Both the position numbers and the translations under genes were made by a program. From Typhlomys cinereus (taxonomy: Eukaryota > Chordata > Mammalia > Rodentia > Platacanthomyidae), in contig JALPQD010000206.1 of NCBI GenBank assembly GCA_023101885.1, positions 411,107 through 475,106 of the forward strand: a stretch of 64,000 nt of DNA. Direction: 5' to 3'. Numbering within the stretch: the stretch's first letter is position 1; each line of letters opens with the position of its first letter. The notes beneath the pieces were generated by a model. It was not told where the DNA came from, made no database searches, and saw only the letters and a list, made by a program, of their open reading frames with translations. Positions 55,026 to 64,000 of the stretch are shown here, piece by piece.

Positions 55026-55775
55026 AGACCAGTTCTTAATGAATGGAGACAAGGTCTTTCTTAACGATAGAAGCCAACCTCTCAAAGGCCAGCTGGGAGC
55101 CTGAAGGAGTTGTAGAGCAGGACTCTGCTGATCTGTTTGCTGTGTATTCACCAGAAGCCTTCTAGGATCGCAAATCATTCACCAGTACTTGGAAAAGAAT
55201 CCACAGGATTATAAACTTTACCTGAGCATGTAAGCCTGCAAAGTGATTTTCCTAGAGCACTTGCATCTCCTACGGAAACACTTCCGCTCACCATGCTTGT
55301 CCTCTTCCTTCGCTCAGTTGTTTGCAAAATACTTTTGTGAGTCCACATATGTGGCAAGCGCCATTCCGGGCATTCCAGCTGACTTCACTCTCCACCTTCC
55401 TCCCAGCATTCCTTGGAAAAGTCACTCATTCCTGAAGCTTCAGCGCAACATGGAATTTCAAAACTTGCTTCGCTTTTCTATTCAAATTTCCCTGGGATAA
55501 TTAAAGAACAGAGCAGGGGAACTCCAGGGACTGTTCTTCCCCAGTTAGCTCCAAGAATTGGTCCCACTGGAGTGTCCAGACTAAAACACACAGAGTCCTG
55601 AAAAGAACCAAGTCTGTCTTGCCTTTTACAGGTTGTGTGACTTTGGGAACGAACTTCCTCAGAGTCTTCAGTTTAATTCCTGTAAAATGGGCATCGTATC
55701 GATTACTGCATAGGGCTCTGGAGGGTCTCAGAAGAATTCAAATCTGTGTCCAGCATGGTCAATGCACTTAGCATA
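55026..55775. other. Unique sequence with a MIR fragment
   Basis: 55610-55770 ('ggttgtgtgactttgggaac', 'ttcctgtaaaatgggcatcg') is a plus-strand MIR. No gene. Confidence 0.5.
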
Positions 55776-56214
55776 TGTACCAGTTACTCTGCATGCTGCT
55801 GATAAAATAATGATGAAATGATTTAAGGCAACAAGGGGTTTTAATTTTCTCTTATGATTGTCCAGTTATAGTTTTTAGTCCATATTGGCAGGAGAGCATT
55901 CACCATTTCCAAAGGGCCAAGGAAACTGGCCACACCATACCCACGTAACAGTTGAGAGAGGGACGATCCTTACTTGCCAAACCAGCATGTTTGGCCAAGT
56001 GTACACAAGGATGCCAACTTCTTCAACCAGCTCTCTTTATTTTATTCACCTGTTCAGGGTCTAGTCCCACCCACCCTGGGATGGGCCTTCTCCATCAGCT
56101 AGACGATCTCCTGAAGATTTGCTCTGGGCTTAACTAAAGCTACTAACTCTCCACAAATGTGCCCAGAACTCAAACCCTCAACTGTTAAGTCGACACCTGT
56201 ATCTACCTATGGCA
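55776..56214 (-). mobile_element. MaLR-type LTR ('family A'), complete, minus strand
   Basis: 439 bp. The minus strand starts TGCCATAGGTAGATACAGG (end at 56214) and ends ...AGAGTAACTGGTACA (55776). Flanks GCATA (55771-55775) and GTATG (56215-56219) differ by two transitions, a plausible aged duplication. Confidence 0.8.
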
Positions 56215-57529
56215 GTATGTAAGACCTTCAAAAGGGTAGTGATGTAAGTCTAAAGTGTCTTTCTTTCTGCCGGCAGCAACAGAGGTATCTATCAGTCTCC
56301 CGATCACCTCTTGGTCCCTCAGGGAGACTGCAGACAGGGCTACATTAGAGCAAAGACAGCCCAGCTGCAGTCTTTGCATTGCCGGGAGCAGCAACACTGC
56401 CTTGAGGTACAAGGCAGTAAGGACAGACATTCCAATTCCCTGACAGGCACACAAAGGAGGGGATTCTTGGAAAAAGATGCTGGTGGGTGGAGGCTGGCTG
56501 GCTTCTAAGTTGCTTCCCATCTGTTTGCCTCCCATTTTCCATTGGGTAGTAACCTGAGAGGTTACCCCTCTCCCCGTGGAGCGCTTCTGCTTGCTGGTCT
56601 TTGTGGTCCTCGGAAGGACTTGTGCTCCAAAGGGAAGATGGAAGCAGGAGTTGGGCAATTGGATCCCAGTCCTTCCTGGTTGTTGCTGACCTCCAACTCT
56701 GATAGGAAAAGGCTAAGTGGTTTCCACCACGCACCAAGGTTGTCTGGAGGTTAGGGACCTGGAAGAAGAGAAGAAAGGCACATCTTCTCCTCCCCCTCTC
56801 TCTTCCCCTCTCCTTTTGCTGCCACAAGAGGATGCAGTGAGATGTCAATTTGCAGGCCAGGAAGAGAGAAAGAGAGAGTCGTTGCTAGGATCCAGTTACT
56901 TTGATCTTGGATTATCCAGGCTCCCAGAGCTGTGAGAAGTAACTGTCTGTGACAGTGTGAGCAGACAATGCAAGGTCTCCGTGCAGAATTCTCAGGCCCA
57001 GCAACGCATTCCCGCCCTTTCACGTGCTCCTCCTGTTCTCCAGCTATGAACACATTCCGGGCTGGGTGTCAAGTGTGCAGGCTGAATGAATGCAAGAACC
57101 TTTGACTGAGAAAAGACACAAAGGGACAGTCATTGAACCTGGCCCGGACACTGTCAGCACTTCTGTTGTGGGAGTGCAAGGCTGAAAAATGTGTCGGATC
57201 AGTTATGAGCTCATCCACTAGACACAAGTGTAACAGCCGGGAGCAAGGCTTGGTCTCTCGCCCTTCACCAAGAGGCGGTGGGTAATCACCTCAGTTGGTG
57301 TGTGTAGGGGGTGGGGTGAGGGAGTCCCTTGAATCTGAGACCGGTGGTGAAAGTTGATGACCCTGGGAAGGTTCCTTGACCTCGCTGGGCTTCCGTTTCC
57401 TAATCCCTAAAAAAGTCACATCACCTCTTTCAAGGCTCCTGGGAATTAATAGAAGACAAACCACACTGCTGGTGACCAGAATTTCCCCCAAACTGTTCGG
57501 TAGGTAGTTTATTCCGTCGCCCTCGCCAG
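56215..57529. other. Unique sequence leading to the CpG island, with a MIR fragment
   Basis: 57340-57450 ('tgaccctgggaaggttcctt', 'gcttccgtttcctaatccct') is a MIR. Minus-strand frames of 151 and 167 codons (56203-56658, 56345-56848) overlap in different frames, show no recognisable domain and have no clear splice-site context, so I leave them uncalled. Confidence 0.4.
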
Positions 57530-58230
57530 GTCTCATCCACGGTCCCCAAGTCCTTAGAGAAACTTGTCCCAGACGCCAGGCGCAGCCTAGGCGTGCGCAC
57601 GCGCAGCCGGGTCGCGGGTGCAGCGCCTGATAGTTACCTTTCACCCAGTTCGACTGCGAGCGCCGCGGGGTAACTCGGGGTCACCCGCGGAGCGCCGCGC
57701 GCGTGCGCGGTGCTGGCTGCCGCCCTCCGTTCTCGTGTATTTCTAAGAGGGGGGGGGTTGGTGGGTGGGTTTCGATTCCTCTCTGTAATGAAGGGTGTGG
57801 GCTTTGCGGACGTGCTCTCGCTTCTGACTGCTAATGGGGTTGGTCGCTGCCAGGCAGGACGATCAGAGCCTCGCGGGCGTTCTCCAGCATCCGGGGGGCG
57901 CGCGGGGGCGGGGGGAGGGTTCCATTCCTCCCATCCATCTCCGATCTCTGCCTTCTCCCGAGCCAGCTGCGGCTCGGCGCTGCCCTTCTCACTGCACCTT
58001 CACCTCCCCCAACCCCCCAAGGTGATTCCCCCTACAAAGATCGAGGTTGATTGCAGAGGGGAGTGCGCGCCCGCCCGCGAGGAGCCACGTGGGCGCAAAC
58101 TCAGGCGCGCGTTTCCGTTCCGGCTTGGTGTTTGCAGCGAAGGCCGCGCGGGGTTACTACCGGGCATCGCGCGCGGGCGGGGTGAGCCGGGAGGGGCTTC
58201 CACGGCCCCAGAAACCACATTCTAGAGGCC
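57530..58230. promoter_or_regulatory. CpG island, candidate TATA-less promoter with paired NRF1 sites
   Basis: GC- and CpG-rich over 0.7 kb with mixed sequence (not a simple repeat). Two exact NRF1 consensus sites (YGCGCAYGCGCR): 57594-57605 (TGCGCACGCGCA) and, on the minus strand, 57698-57709. A CACGTG E-box lies at 58086-58091 and a GC-box run near 57906-57916. No TATA box. Possible first-exon donors are GGGGTGAGCC on plus (GT at 58183) and AAAGGTAACT on minus (57627-57640 region). NRF1 promoters usually drive housekeeping or mitochondrial-function genes, but I cannot name a gene or fix the direction. The 171-codon open frame at 57710-58225 is probably a composition effect. Confidence 0.6.
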
Positions 58231-59037
58231 GCCGTCGGCTATCTAGAGAGGTTTGGGGCCTGGGTGACGGTTTTCAGGAGTCCGTGGGAGTTCTTCTGGC
58301 ATCGTCTCACTGACCTGGGGACCTGAGCAACTAAACTGCTCAAAATGCTCCCCTTTCCCAGTGTTCTGAATCCCTCTCATCCCCAAATTCCAGCAACAGC
58401 CCCCAAGGAGTGGGGGACCGGATTTGTGGGTTGGTCCACCCTTTGTGGTTGAAAGGTCCCTCTCCAAGGTCACTAAGCAGCAGCTGCTAAACTTGGGGCT
58501 TGGTTGGATCGTCCTCCAGGGCCTCCGGCATGAAAGGTGACAGATTTTTCAATCTGTCAGGTTGTGTCTGTCCATATCAAACAGGGCCTGCAAAGAGGAT
58601 GTCTGTGAAGAATTACCTTCAAAGTGACATGTGTGCTCCCTGAGTAGACGTTTTGAGGCCTGGGTTTCTCTGAAAGGCTGCATAACTTTCAGGACATTAA
58701 CATTAAGGGTGAAGTATGAAGTTGATTTCTCCAAAGGGCTAGCTAAACTGGAGGAGACACACCCTTACATGCTTTGACACTGCCAGGCCCCCAGCACAGT
58801 GCATAATACAGTTAGTTGAAAGGATAAAAGAAAATTTGTGACTGGTCCGTGAGGGTCTTAAGCTGTCTTTTAATAAGAATAGGTTTTTAGAAACCTGGGA
58901 GCAGGTCTCATGAAAAATAAAAACATGAGGACTAAAAAAGAAGCAATTCAAAACTCTGTTAATCAGGCACATTATTAAATGAGAGTTGATGTATTTTAAC
59001 ACAGATTAGTAAAGCTGTATTCAAAAGAAAATTCACA
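58231..59037. other. Unique sequence
   Basis: No gene or repeat recognised; could be intron 1 if the island fires rightward. Confidence 0.4.
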
Positions 59038-59262
59038 GGGCTGGAGATATGGCTCAGGAGTTAAAGCTTCTGTCTCCAAAGCAAAAGGACCTAAATCCAT
59101 GTATTTCCAGCCCTGGAAGGTAGAGCCTGGGAAATGGAGTCTGGGAAACTCCACAGCAATGCAATAAGGAAATAGAACAATCCAAAATGATTCCTGATAT
59201 CACTTTCAGGCTTTCCACAGGCACACGCACACATTTCTTTTTAAAAATAAAATCCAATGACA
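59038..59262 (+). mobile_element. tRNA-headed SINE with internal deletion
   Basis: 'gggctggagatatggctcag' to 'gcacacgcacacatttcttt' follows the SINE family, but the block between the B-box and 'ttccagccctggaaggtaga' is missing. Confidence 0.75.
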
Positions 59263-59344
59263 CTTTTTCTAGGAGAGTGGAAATATGCTACCAACAAAGA
59301 TGAAGTGTCTTTAATGGGGTGAGCTAAGCAAATATGAAATTATG

Positions 59345-59465
59345 GTTTCCGTTTTATGAGGATGAAGCTGTGGCTAAAGAAGGTGGAACATCCTGCCTAA
59401 AATAACACAGCTGGTATGTAACAGAACTGAACTGGGTTTCTAAGGCTAGGCCTTCCTCTTTAAGA
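59345..59465 (-). mobile_element. MIR fragment, minus strand
   Basis: 'ttttatgaggatgaagctgt', 'aataacacagctggtatgta' and 'gaactgaactgggtttctaa' are the complement of the MIR core. Confidence 0.6.
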
Positions 59466-59865
59466 GAGTGCTTTTCAGTAATGTACTTGTGGACAGCGAG
59501 GGACGAAGGGGTGGGAGAAACATTAGAGTTGTGTGGGAGTGAGGTGGACAATCTTATTATTGTTACAGCTAAAATGTTTTGAATCTTACAGTATTTTATG
59601 TACTAGATTAGCATCTTGGATTTATTCAGTTCTATCTAACAATCTCCCAGGGTAAATGCCATGAAATCTTTTAGCGTTTGTTTGGTATAGTTTTAACTTT
59701 TCTGAACCCAAGTTTTCCTGGTTATGAAGGCCTACCTTGCAGCATTATTTTGAAATCGAACAGAGTAATGTATGTTTAACAATTAAAATTAGTGGAATGT
59801 TATAAAATAAATATTTCCCCTCAAAGGTCCAGTAAAGGTTGCTATACATGTAAATACATAAACTT
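59466..59865. other. Unique sequence
   Basis: No gene recognised. Confidence 0.4.
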
Positions 59866-60070
59866 TTTTTTTTTTTTGAGACAGAGTCTTATTGTAGCCC
59901 AGGTTGTCCCAAACAACCTGGATGACCTTGAACTTCTGCCTCTGCTTCCCAAGTGCCAGGATTACAGCTGTGCATCACTAGATCTGATTTATCCCATTGT
60001 GGGGATCAGACCCAGGACCTTCTGCATGCTAGACAAACGGTCTACTAATTACGCTACCTCCTCAGACCCC
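59866..60070 (-). mobile_element. B1 plus ID/tRNA-like SINE, minus strand
   Basis: Poly(T), 'gagacagagtcttattgtag', 'gatgaccttgaacttctgcc' (B1), then 'gatcagacccaggaccttct' and 'ctagacaaacggtctactaa', the complement of a tRNA-derived ID-like head. Confidence 0.8.
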
Positions 60071-60424
60071 CATAAGTTTTGTAGTTATCAATTTCAGTTA
60101 AACATCTGTCAGACACTATGGAGAACCATGAGCCCCATCCCCAAGCAGAACAAAATGAAAAAGGTGAGAATGCATGAGCTAGTCAGGAAATACAAGGCGC
60201 TTCTTGGAACTCCAAGAATGCCTGGTTTTCCAAAGTCCACAGACAGGAAAGTCTAAGCCACTTCTCTGAAAGTCAGGGTAGCTCCAGCTGACAGCTTGAG
60301 TTCACTTGTGAAGAACACATAGAGCAAGTGCTTTTCCATGAGGCAATTAAAAAATTCCATTTATCCAGTTGTTATATGGCTTTACTGTGTGTCAGAAATT
60401 GATAAGCATCTTACATACAAAGGG
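60071..60424. other. Unique sequence
   Basis: No gene or repeat recognised. Confidence 0.35.
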
Positions 60425-60590
60425 TATGTGTGTTTATGTACCTGCCATACTGTATGTATGGAGGTCAGATGACAACTTGCAGGAGTCACTTCTTTCCTTC
60501 CATTATGTAGGTTCTGAGAATTGAACTCAGATCATCGGGGTGAGTGGCAAGTGCCTTTACACACATAGCCATCTTGCAAGCCTTGCACTT
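60425..60590 (-). mobile_element. B2/B3-like SINE, minus strand
   Basis: 'gaggtcagatgacaacttgc', 'gaattgaactcagatcatcg' and 'acacatagccatcttgcaag' are the tail side, B-box region and head complement. Confidence 0.7.
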
Positions 60591-60815
60591 TATTTTTTGA
60601 GACAGAGTCTCTAGAGAACCTGAGAGCTCACTGATTGGGTTAGGCTGGCTGGCCAGGAAACCCTAGGGCTCTATCTGTCTCTGTCCCACCCCAGGAACTG
60701 GGGTTACAGATATATATTGCTGACTCCAGTTTTCACATGGCTATTGGGGCTCTGAACTTAGGTCCTCCTACTTGCGTGGCAAACACTTTACTGACTGAGA
60801 CATTTCCCCAGCCCT
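60591..60815 (-). mobile_element. Composite 7SL/tRNA-like SINE, minus strand
   Basis: 'gagacagagtctctagagaa' to 'ggttacagatatatattgct' (7SL-like), then 'ctgaacttaggtcctcctac' and 'ctgactgagacatttcccca' (tRNA-like). Same order as at 38426. Confidence 0.7.
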
Positions 60816-62235
60816 TGCATACATAAAATTTTTAACAATCATTGCCACATCCCATGTACCATGATCTTACTTTAAAGATGCAAGTCTCAAAAACTGATCC
60901 CATAACTAGCAAATGGTGCATCGGGACTCAAATGCAGGCAAATAATCATTCTATCTGGTAACTCTGATCATCTTACTGGAACTGGCATTCTTTTGTACTT
61001 TCCAAGCCCTTTGTGGGAACTGTGGTCAGAGTTGATCCTGACAAGAAACACCGATGAAAGATAGCATGGTAAGTCATTCGCATGCTGTTGTAAATGATTT
61101 CTCTAAACCTTGGCCTTCTCAGTGAGGATAGTGATACCTCTAGGATGACATGAAACAACTCAGGTGAGCGCACTTTGAAAACAAAAAATGCACTATTGTA
61201 GTGGCGTTTGCATTGGTGAGAAAGACGGTGTTCGGAACATTGAAAATCCAGTGTATTTCCAGTTAGATTTTGATAGTGACGATCCAACTCCATCCCCTCC
61301 AAAGAAGAACCAGTATCCTCTCATCAGAGCAAAATAAAGAAAGAAAGAACTTCAGTTGCTATCAGTTTGCATCAGCTTATTCATAGACTCCCTCTTTCCT
61401 CGCAGAATCTTTCCACTGTGCTACTAGCCAGAAAGAGTGATGAGATGAGCCAGCTGGCCACCGGGGAAAATGCTTTCTCATCTGTCACAGAGCTTTCTCA
61501 TCCATCAGTGGGTTTGTCCTGGAGTGGATGCTTTTCTCTCTCTTCCTAATCCTCCTCTGGCGAGACTCTGGATGGGGCTTGCGGTCTAGTGTAAATCATT
61601 TCCCGAATACAGATAACCTTCTCTTGGGCACCTTCCACCCACTCTCTCATCTCTCTTTTAAGTAGTGATAGATTTCCCCTTTTGCAAACTGGTGGCCCCA
61701 GGTCCCCAAATACAGATATGTAATAACCATCCCTGCTCTATTACAAGAAATCAATATACTAAAGGAAAATATAGATTTTTTTTGGAGTGGAACAACAAGA
61801 TTTTAGGAAGTGCAACATCAGCCACCTTCATAAATTGTGCCAATGCTTCTCATAAGTGAGACAGTAGGAGTTCCTAGGCGTTTTTTTGCCTTGATCCCTT
61901 TCAGTTTGTAAGCATTCAAGGTGAAGAACGATGGCTATTTGTTTTGTACCAAGTACACTTATGAGAAATAGAAGAATATGGAAGACTGTAACTTGGACGC
62001 ATCAGTCACAAACACAGCATCATCAGAGAGCAATTCAATTGTAATGCATGTATAAAGACTGTGAGTAGAGGAAAGAGGGTTTCATCTTCTGCCACTGACA
62101 TCAGTAAAACCTATACTTTGATAAACACTCAAAGCAGTGAATGTAGTCTATTTTCTTCCTGTACTTGTTGCTGCTTTGACACCCACCAGCTGCATTCCAC
62201 CCACAACTAGATTTAATGAGACAATAGTTTGGCTC
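60816..62235. other. Unique sequence with a MIR trace
   Basis: 60870-60945 is a minus-strand MIR fragment. No gene in the remaining 1.3 kb; the 109-codon minus frame at 60973-61302 has no recognisable domain. Confidence 0.4.
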
Positions 62236-62608
62236 TGGCATGGTTTGAATATAAGTTATCCCCCACAGGCTCATGCAGCTGAACTCTTAGTTGATATCTG
62301 GGAAGATCACGGAACCTTTGGGAGGTGGAACCTTGCTACCGGAAGGAATGTCATAGGTGGTGGACCTTGAGATTGGTTATTCCCACCCTGCTTCCGCTAG
62401 CAGTCTGCAGCTAGCTCTCTCTTAGCCTCCATGATGTCTTAAGTCTTAAGCCACTTCCAGCTTCTGCCACCTGCCATATCTGTCAAAATGGACCATGTTG
62501 AATGGTTTCTCCTCTGAAACCTTCCACCAAATAAATCTCCCTTTTTCCTCTTTACATTGCTTGAACTTGGAGTAGTGTCTCACAGCAGTAGAAAAAGTAA
62601 TTCCCACA
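62236..62608 (+). mobile_element. MaLR-type LTR ('family B'), complete, perfect 5-bp duplication
   Basis: 373 bp from TGGCATGGTTTGAATATAAG to ...AGTAATTCCCACA, flanked by GGCTC at 62231-62235 and 62609-62613. Contains 'gggaggtggaaccttgctac', 'accaaataaatctccctttt' (AATAAA) and 'ctcacagcagtagaaaaag'. Confidence 0.92.
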
Positions 62609-62613
62609 GGCTC

Positions 62614-63740
62614 TGACTTGGGATAGCAACTTACATACTTTAATCTCAGGTAATTCTCCTCACATTGTCTCAGCCTTTGAGGATGAGGATGATGAGCACC
62701 TCTCCCGATATCACCCGTCCATGAAGCCAGAGAATTGGCAAGGAGAGGAAACTCTCAAGTTAATGCCCAGAAACCTTATTTAGACTTCGGCTTTGTTTCT
62801 GACCTAATGTCTTCAAATTTCCACTCTGTATTTGGCTTCTATATTTGGCTTCGCTACTCCTTACTCTAATAAATGATCTCTGCACATACTACTTTTTTGA
62901 AAGAAACCAGTAATAGTAATGGCAATGCTATCAGTTGCCACTGGAGATTCTATTATATGTAAGGCTGTCCCTGAACTGGCTACTTACACAGTTAATTAAA
63001 TTCAGGCCTAGTGAATCCCTGGATCCTTTCCCCTTCTCATAATACGTTGGAAAATCAGGAAACAAAAAATGGAAGGAGGAAAAAAAATCTATTGGAATGA
63101 CAGCCAAAAGACCAGATTTCTTACTTGAAGAATTAAAATTTCAGCTACTTTCTGTTTACTTCAGGGTAATGTGAGGATGGAAACAGTGTTGTGGGAACCG
63201 CCAGAATTATGAGCTAGGTCAATGCTTAGCATATGATCTTGGCAAGACAACAATTCTGAAGTTGGGTTTCATGGCCTAGAAGCAAAATCCTAGCTCCTAC
63301 GGTTTCTATTCCTTGGGATTCTCGGGTTCTAGAACAGGTGGAAAAGCTAAAGCAGGGATTTTATTGAAAATGAGAGGAAAGGGAAGAAATTCTTGGATGC
63401 TCAGTCCAAAGGGGGCAAGGATAAAGTCGTAGCCTTAAAGTGGGAAAGCAATTATAGCAGAGAAGACAGCTTAAGGTCCGAGAGAGCAGGAAGGTTACAC
63501 CATGCTGTGACCACATGGCAGGATAGCCAGCACCTTCTGATCCAGTCTTCACAGAAATTTCCAGGTCTTTTCAGTAGGGCATATGTAGGCTCCTTACTTC
63601 CTGAACCATGAGGCTAAAATTATCACCTGCCTCTTAATTCTACCCCATTCATTCTCTATGGCAACAGAACCTCCACTTCCTCCATTTTATTCTTGGACAC
63701 TCAGTTTCACAGCAACATCCCACTTCTTAGGACCAATTTT
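62614..63740. other. Unique sequence
   Basis: No gene or repeat recognised in 1.1 kb. Confidence 0.4.
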
Positions 63741-64000
63741 TGTTGCAATGAACTCTTTTGTGGGTGTGAGACAATGTTCACACAGAACTTAGGAAAGAAG
63801 AAAGGATATTTGTTCAGTTTATGATTCTAGAGGGAATCTCTTATGACAGTAATCTAAGAGCAGAAGGCATGGCTGGAGTCAGAAGCAGGAAACTGGTGCA
63901 GGTCCCAGCAGCCATCAGGAAGACAAAACAGGCAAGAGCAAACTGACAGGAAACAGGACCAGGCTCCCAAACCTACCAGGGACATACCTTCCTTCGGTAA
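63741..64000 (-). mobile_element. MaLR-type LTR ('family B'), runs off the window
   Basis: The plus strand begins TGTTGCAATGAACTC and continues 'aaaggatatttgttcagttt', 'atgattctagagggaatctc' and 'aaggcatggctggagtcaga', the complement of the family B 3' half. The 5' end lies beyond base 64000. Confidence 0.75.

Noticed and set aside
54781..55178. Lys/Glu/Arg-rich and Phe/Leu/Ser-rich frames
   Set aside because: Translation of the A/G tail of a B1 SINE on either strand.
56203..56848. Two overlapping minus-strand frames of 151 and 167 codons near the CpG island
   Set aside because: They are in different frames over the same bases, lack any domain I recognise, and have no convincing exon boundaries.

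Overview
This window looks like a gene-poor stretch of a rodent nuclear genome. It carries B1 (7SL-derived) SINEs, many tRNA-headed SINEs of the B2 superfamily, rodent-type LINE-1, and ORR1/MT-like MaLR LTRs, together with long microsatellites and older MIR and LINE debris. The tRNA-headed SINEs share the B2 head ('ggctggagagatggctcag') but have a body and 3' tail unlike the mouse B2 I know. That suggests a non-murid rodent, possibly a jerboa-like (dipodoid) lineage; this is an inference. I found no intact multi-exon gene, no functional RNA gene and nothing bacterial or CRISPR-like.

Layout. 0-9 kb is mostly unique sequence with a CAGCTG E-box cluster (0.86-1.0 kb), a hexamer/CAG microsatellite and a perfect 15-bp hairpin (3.2 kb), an AT-rich candidate regulatory stretch (5.74-5.82 kb), and an LTR split by a young SINE (8.0-8.6 kb). 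9-24 kb is repeat-dense, with LTRs nested in SINEs, a solo class II ERVK-type LTR with a perfect 6-bp target-site duplication (16985-17559), a 400-bp TTCC-type pyrimidine tract (21.7-22.1 kb), and a MaLR LTR with a perfect 5-bp duplication (23208-23631). 24-29 kb is mostly unique sequence with old LINE fragments.

29-33 kb holds the largest element, a 5'-truncated LINE-1 (28971-32884) with a decayed ORF2. It has a 3' A-rich tail, a short foreign segment and a second poly(A), and it is flanked by a 14-bp near-perfect duplication. 34.4-35.2 kb is one LTR inserted into another. 35.7-36.3 kb is an extremely CpG-rich block, followed 0.3 kb downstream by the only clear protein-coding relic: an almost intact processed copy of TRIAP1 (36594-38095), with poly(A), a 13-14 bp target-site duplication, and an early stop that removes the last seven residues plus one codon.

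38-57 kb is again SINE, LTR and microsatellite terrain. 57.5-58.2 kb is a second CpG island with two perfect NRF1 consensus sites, a CACGTG E-box and GC boxes but no TATA box. It is the best candidate for the promoter and first exon of a real gene, though I could not identify that gene. 58-64 kb is mostly unique sequence and old repeats, plus a clean MaLR LTR (62236-62608) and another LTR running off the end.

The elements do not form a pathway. What they record is an insertion history, and the two CpG-dense blocks are the places where transcription is most plausible.
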